This document shows positions 11,601 through 23,600 of a DNA stretch of 64,000 nt, in pieces. The stretch is from Nelumbo lutea (lineage: Eukaryota > Streptophyta > Magnoliopsida > Proteales > Nelumbonaceae). The stretch lies in NCBI GenBank assembly GCA_022828595.1, contig JAKGHH010000003.1, forward strand, positions 105,175,583 through 105,239,582. The letters are read 5' to 3'. Every line of letters starts with the position of its first letter. Within the stretch, counting starts at the first letter, position 1. Below the pieces are notes generated by a model. The model worked only from the letters and a program-made list of their open reading frames with translations, searched no databases and had not been told where the DNA came from. The position numbers and the translations under genes are program-made.

Positions 11601-14600
11601 TGATGAGCGCGTCATCATGGGGGTACTGGACTCCGCGCACGTCGTCTTCGGTGAAGAAAATGGGCTCTTTTAGCCTTGGCCGCTTCGAAGGATTCTGTTC
11701 TTCTCTTTCCATTTCACAAGCTGATGTCTTCGCCGCGGTTGAAGTGCAACCCGCAACAATCGATCCGTCGTTGATCATGTGTATTACTCCTCGAACTGGC
11801 CTTTCTTCGGGCAACTGTCTCTGTAGCTGCTCGTTCTATCTATTGCTAGACTCGGGAGCATCTCTACTTTGCTCCCCCTGCTGACTTCTTTGATTTTTAT
11901 AATCATTTAATACAAAGTTTTTCAAATATCTACGATGGATGAGTTCTTTTATCTCATCGCGGAGATTCTTACAATTTTCGGTGTTATGACCGTGATCTCT
12001 GTGAAAGTGGCAGTATACATTTCTATTTCTGGTGTTTGGGTCTCCTCTCATCCGAGGTGGCTACCTCATGTAAGAAGCGTCCTTGATCGCCATGAGGATT
12101 TCGGTCCGCTTCGCGTTCAAGGGAGTGTAATTTGTTCTTTCAGCCTAAGGAGCTTGGAAAGGCTGATCCGGCTTTCCTCCTCGGACTGGCTCATCCTTCT
12201 TTCTCTTGTTGTCCCCGTTACTTGAGGTCTCACCTTCTCCTTTCCTCTTCTCTGGTGGATTCCGCTCTTCTGGTTCATCTCTTCCTCTGTTCCGATGAAC
12301 TGGTTGGCAAGCTTGAGGAACTCAGTAACGTCTTTGGGTTTGTTGGCGACCACGTGCCACTTGAATTCTTTGTGGGTTATTCCTCTCTTTACAGCTGTAA
12401 GCCTTACAACGGGATCTAGATTGGGAATCTGCAAGCATGCATCATTGAATCTCTTGATGTAGCTCCAGATAGATTCTCCCTCCCTCTGGACTATTCCGAG
12501 CAAGCTTTCCTGTGACCTTGGGCACCTCTTTCTAGTGATGAAGTGCGAGGTGAAGATTTGCACGAACTGCGCTCAACTCTCGTCCCAGGCCTCTGTCGTG
12601 GGACGAGGCTTGTCTCCCGAGTGGGTTCTAAGCTTGGGAGGTCTCTCCCCGATGAGGAGGGTGCTCACGCTGACAGCGAGGCTTAACTTGTTGTGTGGCC
12701 GGATGCTGAGGTGGAACCGGCTACTGAGTTTGCTGATTCTGCAGCAATGGGGGAAACTACTGCTGATAAACATGGTGCAGGACCTACTGTTGATACAGTT
12801 GAAATTGTTGGACCTGCTGCATTTGGGCTTGCATAGCCCGCATGCAGTGCACCAGGTCATCCAATTGATTATGTCCGACTGCCGGGGGAACAACTGAAGG
12901 TTCGACGAAGGTTGCACCCACCGTCAAGGGGAGTGGGGCATTCACCGGTGCAAGAACCTGAGGTACACTGAGAGTGGGGATCCCATCTACAGAGAGAGGT
13001 ACGGTGAACTGTCCGATACAGATAGTTGGGACCTGGAGTTGCCCACCGGAGGTGTTCATGTCAGCGTTTTGTCCGGCATTGCTGGAGGATGCCATCAAAA
13101 ATAAGTTTAGGATGCTTGGTGGAAAAGGTTTTTCGAAGTGTTTCCTACAGACGGTGCCAATTGATGCTACGCAATTTGGCTACTCCTAGATAGGGGTGGT
13201 TCGACTTCCAATAGACGGTAGACGTGGAGAATCTGCACAGAAAGAATTAGAGAACTCGGGGGTGCTTACTCGGCGAGGTCGCTCCAATGCTTAAGTCAGT
13301 ATGTGCGAGCTGTGAGTAATTAAAGAGCAAGAGAGCTAGTAAGCAGTAATTGCGCGTACCTTGGGCCCCGAGAGGGGGGCCTTTATGTAATGGAGTCCTC
13401 ACGGGCTTCACGGAGTAGTTCTAAGATCAACGCCTTGATAGAATCCGTTTCTTTGTTATCTGGAGATAACGTTATCAGTTGATAAGGTTAATCGCTTCCG
13501 CTCGAATTGGACGGGGAGATAATGCTTAGTTGTTACGAGGCGTGATCCCGTAAAATTCGGTGAACCATTAGAGTGACTTTCGGGGTTATAGTGAAGGCAT
13601 ATCAGTATACCCGAGCTGGTTTCTACCTCGAATTGATGTTCTCGAGCTAAGGCTTGTACACCTCGAACTGAATCATGTTCTGGTGCCGCAACCTGGTACC
13701 GAAGTGCAATTAGCTCGGTACGATTTCAGCTCGAACCCTTAGTTCGGGGTAGTGGAGTATCACTTTGTAGCGAGCTGGCCATGCCGAGTTGGCACCTATG
13801 TCGAATCATGTCCACGTGTCCCCTTATTATGAGGTCGAGTCAAATCACCCTCCATCAGTTGACTTCAAAAAAGCCCATTCCACCCTGCCATAAGCCTTGC
13901 TCATATCTAGTTTGATAGCCATGAAACCATTTTTAGCTTTAGGCTGAGCCATTAAGTGCATCACCTCATGGGAAATTAAGATGTTATTTGTGATAGCCCT
14001 ATTTAGTACAAAAGCACTTTGATTTTTGGATATTATTTCATCTAGAATTGGTTTAAGCCTATTAGCTAAGGTTTTTGCAATGATTTTACATATTGTATTG
14101 TACTAACTTATCGGCGTGAATTGGGATGCTTAGAATGCCATCATTATCATTAAAAAAAAAAAGATAGCACTTCTTTTACCACATCCTTATAACAATTTCC
14201 CAAAATTTTTGAAAGAAAAAATTTGAGAACCCATCATGTCCTAGAGCTTTCCTAGGAGCCATTTGGAAGACAACACTTCTTTTAACACATCCTCTTTAGT
14301 TACCTCTCTTTGGATATCTGCATTGTTTTCCTTACTGATTCTGCAATTCACAGCTTCAATAGTAGTGGAGATTTCTGAAGGTGAGGTAGTGAAAACTACC
14401 TTGAAGTGGTCCACTAGGATGTTCTTAATTTGATCTTGCCCTTCCATCCACTCTCCATGCTCATTTTTTAATCTAAAATTTTGTTTTTAGCTCTCCTTTT
14501 GATGAGAGATTTATGAAAAAATCTAGTATTTCTATCCCATACTTTAGCCAATTCCAAATTCATGTTACTTGAAGGGTCTATAACAAAAATTCCTCTTCGT

Positions 14601-17600
14601 CATTTTACTTACATCCCCTCTACCCTAGTCTCATTTTTTGGTACCTTCATATTAGACAATTTTGTTATATACTTTCCCTCAGTCAATACGAGTAATTACA
14701 ATATCTTTTATCACTTGTCTATTTTTCTTTTAGGGGTGGATTCAAATCAAAATTTTCGAGGGCTATTTGAACGTGGTTCATGAAAAATTTGATTCGGCTT
14801 AATTTAAACCAAACTTTGAATCTAATATATAGGGATATTTGCTAATTGAGTCAAATTCAAGTTTAATGAAGAGCAGCTCATAAAGCTTATGAGCCAAATC
14901 GAGCTTATATTATATAATATTTTTAATTTTTTATATGTATAGTAATAAATACTTTTTATATGTATAGTTTTTATGCATATAACATTTTGAGTCCAGCTGA
15001 ATCTAAATCTAATTTAAATTAAAACCTTATATTTTTTCTACCAAGTCAAATTTAAATAATTAAGGCCCCGTTTGGTGCATCTTTCCGCACGGTCTTTTGG
15101 TTGTTTATAAGCCGAACAGATCACACCGCGGTCTTTTTCTGTTTGGTTTGTAACAGATCTAATTGTCAAAAGTCAATGTGCCGAAAAGACACAAAAAGTC
15201 TATTTTGGGCTGATTTTCAGAAGCTCCAAATGAAGTTGTTCATATCTTTCTCACTTTATTCTTATGTAGAAAGACAAAGAAAGGCACACGATAGCCAAAT
15301 TAACTTTAGACTGCTCAGATCATGTAAAAACTCAATACATCTTTTGACGGCCAAAACTACTAAAAGATATTCCCAAAATAAATTACCAAACGCCCCCTAA
15401 ATATTCAATTCAATTCAACTCGAATCCACTCCTATTTACGGACTTTATTTTATGAAAATGCCCCACTTTTATTTCTCTCTCTCTTATTTCATACTTGGTC
15501 ATCTCAAAGCTCATGGCAATTCAATCAATTCAAGTTACCTTTGGAATTTTTGATCGAATGGACAAAATTGCAAGGAGAGGCATCATTGCAATTTTGTAAA
15601 CACTGCTATGATGATTTATTTCAGAACCCCCTGTCCTATTTAAGCCATTGTCAGAAATATTAAATAGAGGGTCCCATTGTATTATTAGATCACGACTTTC
15701 TAAGCATCTGTAAGCATGAAGAATAGGTTTGGGCCTTTTGGCATTGTAATATCGATAATATACGAATATATAGATATGAATAAATAAAAAACTTTCGTCA
15801 CATCGTTTCACTTTGTTTTTTTGCTTCAACATCATCTCATCAAGTAAACACTTTTGAACAAACCCTCTTTGACACCTGCTAGCCATAGTGATACGATCCA
15901 GCCAAACTCAAACAAGCTGGACTCAACCAATTGAACTTGGTTAGGCTTGTTGAGGTTTGATTTCTCTCTCTAGTTCTCTCTTATATGCGTATCTTTCACT
16001 TGTGCTTTACTATCAAAATTTATAAATAAATTGAATAAGCATAAATATAAATATCATGATAATACATATTAGTATTAAATTATATTTATTGTACTTCCAT
16101 CTTTCACTTTGTGCATGAGTGCATGATTTTGACCCATTCAAATCATATGCATATTGTAAATATGATAAGATTACCTCTAACCTCAACCATAACTAGAGAT
16201 ATGACTAAGGCCCCATTTGATTTGTAGGAATAGAGGTTTGGAATTGGAATCAAAATGAATTATTCTGATTCTAATTATTTAATTAGATGGAATCGAAATT
16301 TTATTCTCATTTCTGCTGGAATGACATTTTCTCATTTGAGACTCTCTCCCTTAGGGATGAAATCCCATTCTTACTTATTTATGGATCATTTTGATTCTAA
16401 TTCTGAAAGATTTTAATTCCGATTCTAATTCTAATTCCCAGATACATCTCATAGAGTTGCAATCCATGGTCCAGAGTTTAATTCATAAAGATGCTCAGGT
16501 AGGGTGGGCCCAGCATGTCGTTGGATCTGCGCCCTGTTGCAGCTCTTATTAGCAGAGTACCTTTGGTGCATAGGGCCCAGTGGCCCATAATTTAGAGTAC
16601 CTTTGGTGCATAGGGCCCAGTGGCCCATAATTTAGAGTACCTTTGGTGCATAGGGCCCAGTGGCCCATAATTTAGAATGGGTAGAATATCTCTGCTACGA
16701 GATGTGGGACAATCGTAACGTCGCAGAGCATGACGTCATCCGACAAGAGTTTATAACTCACAAATGTGTGTGATGGGACATTATGATTAGGCCATGCAAT
16801 GCAGCCCGTAACATCGTACATTTGGAGCATCGTAGCAGTTCTATGGTCCCGGAACTGTCGCTCTATGTCCCTTCTGAATTCTGCAGTGTTTGTGTTTCAC
16901 GTGCGTGGTATAAGCGAGTTTGCACAGGCGCCCCATATATACATCTCAGCGTCCATTTGAAACATCTTTGGAATGTACTGTGGATGGTACCTGGAGTACG
17001 CTCTATGCGATGTGTGATGCAATCCACGATGGATAGAAAAAGTGAATAGGAAATTTGGGTTCATAATATTATGAAGAAAAATCCCTACCATCTCATGAAA
17101 GAAAATTTGTTGAATAGATCGAGGTAGGGCATCCATTAAAAAAAGATGATAAAAATAAGGTTGTAATTGGATTGGATTCAGTAAAACCAGAATCTGATCT
17201 AATTACTGAAAATTTGCATCTAGATCTAGACTTTGGATTTGAATTCGGATCTTAATGGATTCGGATCAGGATTTATTATGATTCTGTTTTAATTTTTTTA
17301 CAATATAAAAATTTAAAATTTGATTATTTTTCAACTTTTATATATGATAAATTAATGTAAATATAACATATTGAGTTTATTATATATATTCATATATAAT
17401 ATAAATATATTTTTTATAATTTTAAATATAATTATATACAATTTATATATTAAAATTAATAAATATTATAATATAATCATATTTTGATTTTAATTGAATG
17501 AGATGGAATTAAATATGAATCTGATCCGATTGTTAATTAGATGTAAATCATAAAATTTAAATTCAATTTGATTATATAAACACATCATTTGATATGAAAT

Positions 17601-20600
17601 AATTGGTTCAAATGTTGGATCAAATTGCGGATTTTTGGGCATTATTAACAGGCCTAGAAACATATATGGATAATAATTCACTGCAATGCATGAGATAAAA
17701 TTATATTTGGAATGGATCCATATGGCCATATGGGAATGTGTTTGCAGCTACTATGTTGGAATGCACATACCATCTTTTCTTGCATTCTAAAGGAAAAGTG
17801 CATGTGTCGTGGATATTATTTTTTTAGTATGGTTTCCATCAAATTAAGGCTGCAACTTGAGTCGGGTTGGCTCAAACCCAACCTTAACCCAATGGCTTGG
17901 GTTGGATTGATGATCGGATTAGGATTATGGTTTAAATTTATAAACCCAACTTTATTTCGGGTTGGGTTAGGATTGACCCCTTGGGTAATCCAGCCCAATC
18001 TGAACTCAATTCTATAGTACATATTATATATAAATATATGTTATATATACGGAAAAGTATGGATTTGCCCAATGCAGATTTCTGATTTACACTACAGGAT
18101 TATAAACATTCAAATGGACCAATACCTACACTCTATGCATCCACGCCGGCCCGTGAATTGGCATCAATTCCGAGTTGGCACCTACCCCAACCGTACATTA
18201 AACCTACAAATTCTGACATGGGGGCTGTCGTTCATTCTCCCTTATATATATGATATATCATACATTGATTTGCTTAGATGCATGATTATTTTATAGCCCC
18301 CTCTACATACTATCATTTATTTCTTTTAAGATAATCATTTCACTTAACCCTAATAGGATTATATGTAGTGAAAATTGAATTAAGATTTAAGATTAAGAAG
18401 TTCAAGGAATGGAAAGAATGTTGGGTTGGGCCCTATCCGAAGTTGACTTCGAATTGGATTGGATTAAATTAAGATTAAGATTAGGATTGAGATTAAGAAA
18501 TTCAAGGAATAGAAAGAAGATTGGGTTGGGCCCTACCCAAAGTTGACTTTGGATTGAATTGGATTAAGTTAGGATTAGGATTGGGTAGATCGGATTAAAT
18601 TAGGATTAGGATTAGGGGTTTAAAACTTAGGATTAGAGTAGGATTTGCATCAAATTATGGGGCTTTAATTCATACCCGCTTAGGACGGGAATAGAGTAGG
18701 TTAATCTACAGGGATGCGTATAATATCCATTTACCCGAATTAAATATATAATAGTTTTTTTTTTTTGGAGAAAACTATATTATTTCAGCGTATAAATTTT
18801 TTTTTTCAACTAGTTTGAGACTTTGAGCGTTGTGTTTGGCCAAGCACAAGCATATTTTGCTCACCTGCCTGATTTTGGTATAATCCTTTTCTTTTTCACA
18901 ACAGGTTAGAGTCTGTGGGACCACAGCCTACGTGGCACAGACGTCGTGGATCCAGAACGGAACCATCCAGGACAATATCCTATTCGGGTTGCCAATGAAC
19001 ACGGAGAAGTACAGGGAAGTGATCAGAGTATGCAGCTTAGAGAAGGACCTGGAAATGATGGAGTTCGGAGACCAGACAGAGATTGGAGAACGCGGGATCA
19101 ACCTCAGTGGTGGCCAGAAGCAGCGCATTCAGCTCGCTCGAGCCGTCTATCAGGACTGCGACATCTACCTCCTTGATGACGTCTTCAGCGCCGTCGACGC
19201 TCAAACGGGATCGGAGATATTCAAGGTGACTATCGCTTTCCTGTTTACAAAGGCTCTGGACCGCCCCGGTTCACTTAACCAGAGGAGAATGCCGGTCCGA
19301 TAAGTTCCTTTGCAACAGCCAACAACTCGGTTATCTTTCTCTCTTATAAGCTCTTTTCTTTTATTAAAATTGCAGGAATGTGTGAGGGGAGCTCTCAAGA
19401 AGAAGACCATCTTGCTCGTAACCCACCAAGTTGACTTCTTGCGCAACGTCGATCAAATCATGGTTAGTGTGCTCTTTGCTTCTGATCATTTTCTCTCTGG
19501 TTAATTATTTGGTGCATGTCTGTATAAACTCTCCAGTCCTATATATATATATGTATAATGGAGTTTGGCACCCATGCCAGTTACATCTTTCTTTTACGTG
19601 AATCTGAAAGAATAAATGCACTCGAATTAAAAAATGAAGTCTCTGTTGTTTCTTCTGATCATTTGCTTACAACCAGGTGATGCGAGATGGAAAGATCGTA
19701 CAATCTGGAAAATATAACGGCCTGTTAGAATCTGGAATGGATTTCAGAGCGCTCGTAGCTGCCCATGAAACGTCTATGGAACTGGTAGGGAATGCAACTA
19801 ACTCGACTGACAATTCCCAGCAGCAACCATCTCCCAAAACGCCCCGAGACTCTCCAACCCCAGGGCCAGGGGAACCCAATGGCGTGAACGGGTCTGTGGA
19901 GCGACCCAAGTCTGAGAAGGGTAGCTCAAAGCTCATCAAAGACGAAGAGAGGGAAACCGGCAAAGTCAGCTTACTGGTGTACAAGCAATACGGCACTGAG
20001 GCGTATGGATGGTGGGGAGTGGCTGCCGTGTTGATAATGTCTCTTCTGTGGCAGGGATCTCTGATGGCAAGCGACTATTGGCTAGCATACGAGACTGATG
20101 CCGATCGTACGGCATCGTTCAACCCCTCTACTTTTATTAAAATCTACGCGTTAATCGCTGGTGTTTCATGTGTGTTGATATTGATCAGAGCTTTCCTCGT
20201 CACTTACTTGGGGCTTAAAACAGCTCAGGTTTTCTTCAACCAAATTCTACATAGCATACTGCATGCTCCCATGTCTTTCTTTGACACCACTCCTTCAGGA
20301 AGAATTTTGAGTCGGGTGAGTCTGGTCACTCCATCTTTTCCATTAAACCATGGTGCCCATTCTACTATTTAGCAAACAATGTTGTGGATGAACAAATAAA
20401 ATTGCAAAATTATGTCTAATGAGTCATTTTTTTCGATCCTTTTATGCAGGCGTCAACAGATCAGACCAACATTGATTTGTTTCTTCCCTTCTTTATGGGC
20501 ATTACTATTGCTATGTACATTACATTGCTCAGCATCATTTTCATCACTTGTCAGTATGCTTGGCCAACAATCTTCCTCATAATTCCACTAGGTTGGCTGA

Positions 20601-23600
20601 ATTTCTGGTACCGGGTATGTGAACACTCTCTTCAACATCAGCCCTCATTTTACTCTTGTACATCTTTTCAAAGTTGCACATGCACGTTGGCTGCACTGGT
20701 TGAGGGGTGTCAAACTGTCAATTGGACTGGATTTGGTCCAATCCAGTCTGATCCAATACCAGTCCATTACAAATGGGCCAGATCCAATCCAATCCAACCT
20801 GGTCTATTGACACTTAAAACATATTCGTATCTTCTATCAATGGAACAGATATTGGTTCGAATCTCACCCAAACTAAAATACACCCATTACGGATGGACCA
20901 GGTCCAATCCAATCCAATAAATATTTTGGACCACTAAGTCTGGACTGGTCCAATTCAATATGTCTTAATTGATTTTGATTTAGACGGGCCGACCCAACAA
21001 AACTAGTCTGGTTCTACACTGGGACACTGTGAACCCTTGTAAACTCTGTTGCCTTTACCAAACAATGCATCACTACACTACGCACCCAACTGTGGATTCC
21101 ATCATGTATATGGAATCACTCATTATACGGCATCCAACTGGTTCATTCTTTTTCGAGAGTCCTAGATAACTGTCATCAAACTGCATGTGCACAGCCTTAG
21201 CAATTGGCCTCATATAATCCATTCTTTCAGTACACTGTCATGTAAAACTTTCATGAGACTAAAAGTTGTCATTTCCAAGACTTACTTTTATTCTTTAAGA
21301 GTGCAGGGATACTTTCTTGCATCATCTCGAGAGTTGACTCGCCTTGACTCGATCACAAAAGCTCCAGTTATCCACCATTTCTCAGAAAGCATCTCCGGAG
21401 TTATGACAATCCGAAGCTTTAGAAAGCAGGCGAGGTTTTGCCAGGAGAACGTTGACAAGGTGAATGCAAATTTACGAATGGACTTCCATAACTTTGGATC
21501 TAATGAATGGCTGGGCTTCCGCTTAGAATTGATTGGGAGTGTCATCCTTTGCATTTCCACTGTTTTCATGATCTTCTTGCCCAGCAGTATTATCAAGCCA
21601 GGTACTTGTATACACATGCTTTTCTTATTATTTTTACAGCATACACAAGACCCTCAGACCCTGTGAGCTGTGAGCCATCTCACACTCATACTCATCTATA
21701 GCTATATGCTAACATTCTTTTTCTCTCAAGTTTTTTTTTTTTTTAATTTGCAATTTACTTGTTTTCTACTTGTAACTTTTTCATGTATCAGTTTGCGTTA
21801 TAGATTCTTGCAGTGTAATTTGTACTAGATAACTTTTAATCGCATACCCAATATTGTATATGGAATAACATGTATGCATGTTTCAATGTTTTGGGTTTTG
21901 ATGAGAAAGTGTACCCTCTAAGACCAATAGGTACCAGCCTTTAATGTTTTAATGAGTTTATCCATGCATGATGGATGTCTGCACCGTTCTTATTGATTAA
22001 TGTAAATTATTTCCAATCAGAAAAGTATTTGTTTCTTGTAAATACTGATTTCTTGTTTAATATGATGTAGAGTATGTTGGATTAACTCTCTCCTATGGTC
22101 TATCTCTCAATGCGGTCTTGTTTTGGGCGATATACATGAGCTGTTTGGTGGAGAACAGAATGGTTTCAGTTGAGCGAGTAAAGCAGTTCACAAATATTCC
22201 ATCTGAAGCAGAATGGGAGATCAAGGACTGCCTTCCTTCTCCAAATTGGCCTACTCATGGCAATGTTGATCTCATAGACTTGCAGGTAAAGGATCTGAAG
22301 ATTTAAGGGGAACCTTGACTCGTGCAAGCAATTATCTCATGCTGCACCAAAATTCCACCTAGCTAGTTGTATTTTTTGGAGGATTTTTCTAACAAATTAG
22401 TTGCTGGGTTATTGGTTAACAGGTTAGATATCGACCAAACACTCCCCTGGTTCTTAAGGGTCTCACTATTAGCATTCGTGGAGGAGAGAAGATCGGTGTA
22501 GTTGGCCGAACTGGGAGTGGAAAATCAACTCTGATCCAAGCTTTGTTCAGGCTGGTGGAGCCTTCTGGAGGGAAAATAATTATTGATAGGATCGACATTT
22601 GCAAGCTAGGTCTTCATGATCTCAGGTCGCGCTTTGGAATTATTCCTCAAGAACCTGTCCTTTTCGAAGGGACTGTCCGGAGTAATATTGACCCTGTTGG
22701 GCTGTATACAGATGAAGAAATATGGAAGGTAACTCTGTCTTTCCAAATATTATTAGTAATAGTGTATGTAAAATTCCAGTTTTCTTAAGCTCCGTTATAT
22801 TTCTAGAACTTGGTCCCTATGCTGACAGTTTGGAGCTTTTCCCTTCTGCAGAGCCTTGAACGCTGCCAACTAAAAGATGTAGTGGCTGAAAAACCTGATA
22901 AACTTGATTCTGCAGGTCTCTCTCTCTCTCTCTCTGATTATATTATTTTCCGCTTTAAATCTTCTTCTGTTAAACTATATATCTTCCATTTTAAAGCCTC
23001 TTCTGTTACTTATGGGTGCAAAACTTTTCCACCTTAGTGGTTGATAATGGTGACAATTGGAGCGTGGGACAGAGGCAGCTTCTCTGTTTGGGGAGAGTGA
23101 TGCTGAAGCGCAGCCGAATTTTGTTCATGGATGAAGCAACAGCATCTGTTGACTCACAAACCGATGCCATAATCCAAAGGATCATCAGAGAGGACTTTGC
23201 AGCCTGCACAATTATTAGCATTGCTCACCGAATACCCACAGTTATGGACTGTGATAGAGTGTTGGTTGTCGATGCCGGTATGCCTTCACAACCTTACTTT
23301 TGCATATCCTAGTATTGAATCATGTAATTGATGGGGTATTGCTTCATATTTAGACTACAAGACAGTTGAATACATGGTGACAAGTATTGCTACTTCTAAA
23401 TCTCATTAGTTTGGTTGAGTATTCTCAATTCTGCTGTAACTACTTGACTTGGCACAGATGATCTATGGTTGACTTGTAGTTTTTGATGTAAGTGGATTTA
23501 GTACAGTAAATAGATTTGATTGGACGTGAGACAATGTTTAATCTGTGTTAAATTGACAAATCATGGAAACTCTAAAATTTTGTTTCTAAAAACACTTGTC

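Larger units (their letters stand above)
8347..13857 (-). mobile_element. Ty3/gypsy LTR retrotransposon, Tat-like, integrase missing
   Basis: A 5511-bp element bounded by two direct LTRs and a perfect 5-bp target duplication gttga (8342-8346 and 13858-13862). LTR ends are TGATG...CATCA. On the minus strand the internal 4120 bp run gag, protease, reverse transcriptase, RNase H, then a second archaeal-type RNase H. That extra domain and the gag HRDHGH...C motif point to the Tat lineage (Ogre/Retand relatives). The integrase expected after the second RNase H is absent: the frame runs straight to the polypurine tract. It sits inside a LINE that is itself inside the transporter's first intron, opposite to the gene. 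Confidence 0.9.
4759..18904 (+). other. Giant 14.1-kb first intron of the ABCC gene
   Basis: A phase-0 intron with a clear donor (aaag|gtatgg) and acceptor (cacaacag|gtt). Reading resumes as [12 protein letters not shown], which is exactly what follows Walker A in this family. From 4820 to about 7365 it is AT-rich DNA with no gene. Then come a minus-strand LINE split by a gypsy element (7366 to about 14570), a TAA-flanked MITE (15064-15397), a degraded MITE (16209-16446), a 40-bp triple repeat (16554-16673), AT-rich DNA, a GGGTT-rich repeat (17838-18012) and a 105-bp duplication (18387-18598). Confidence 0.9.
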
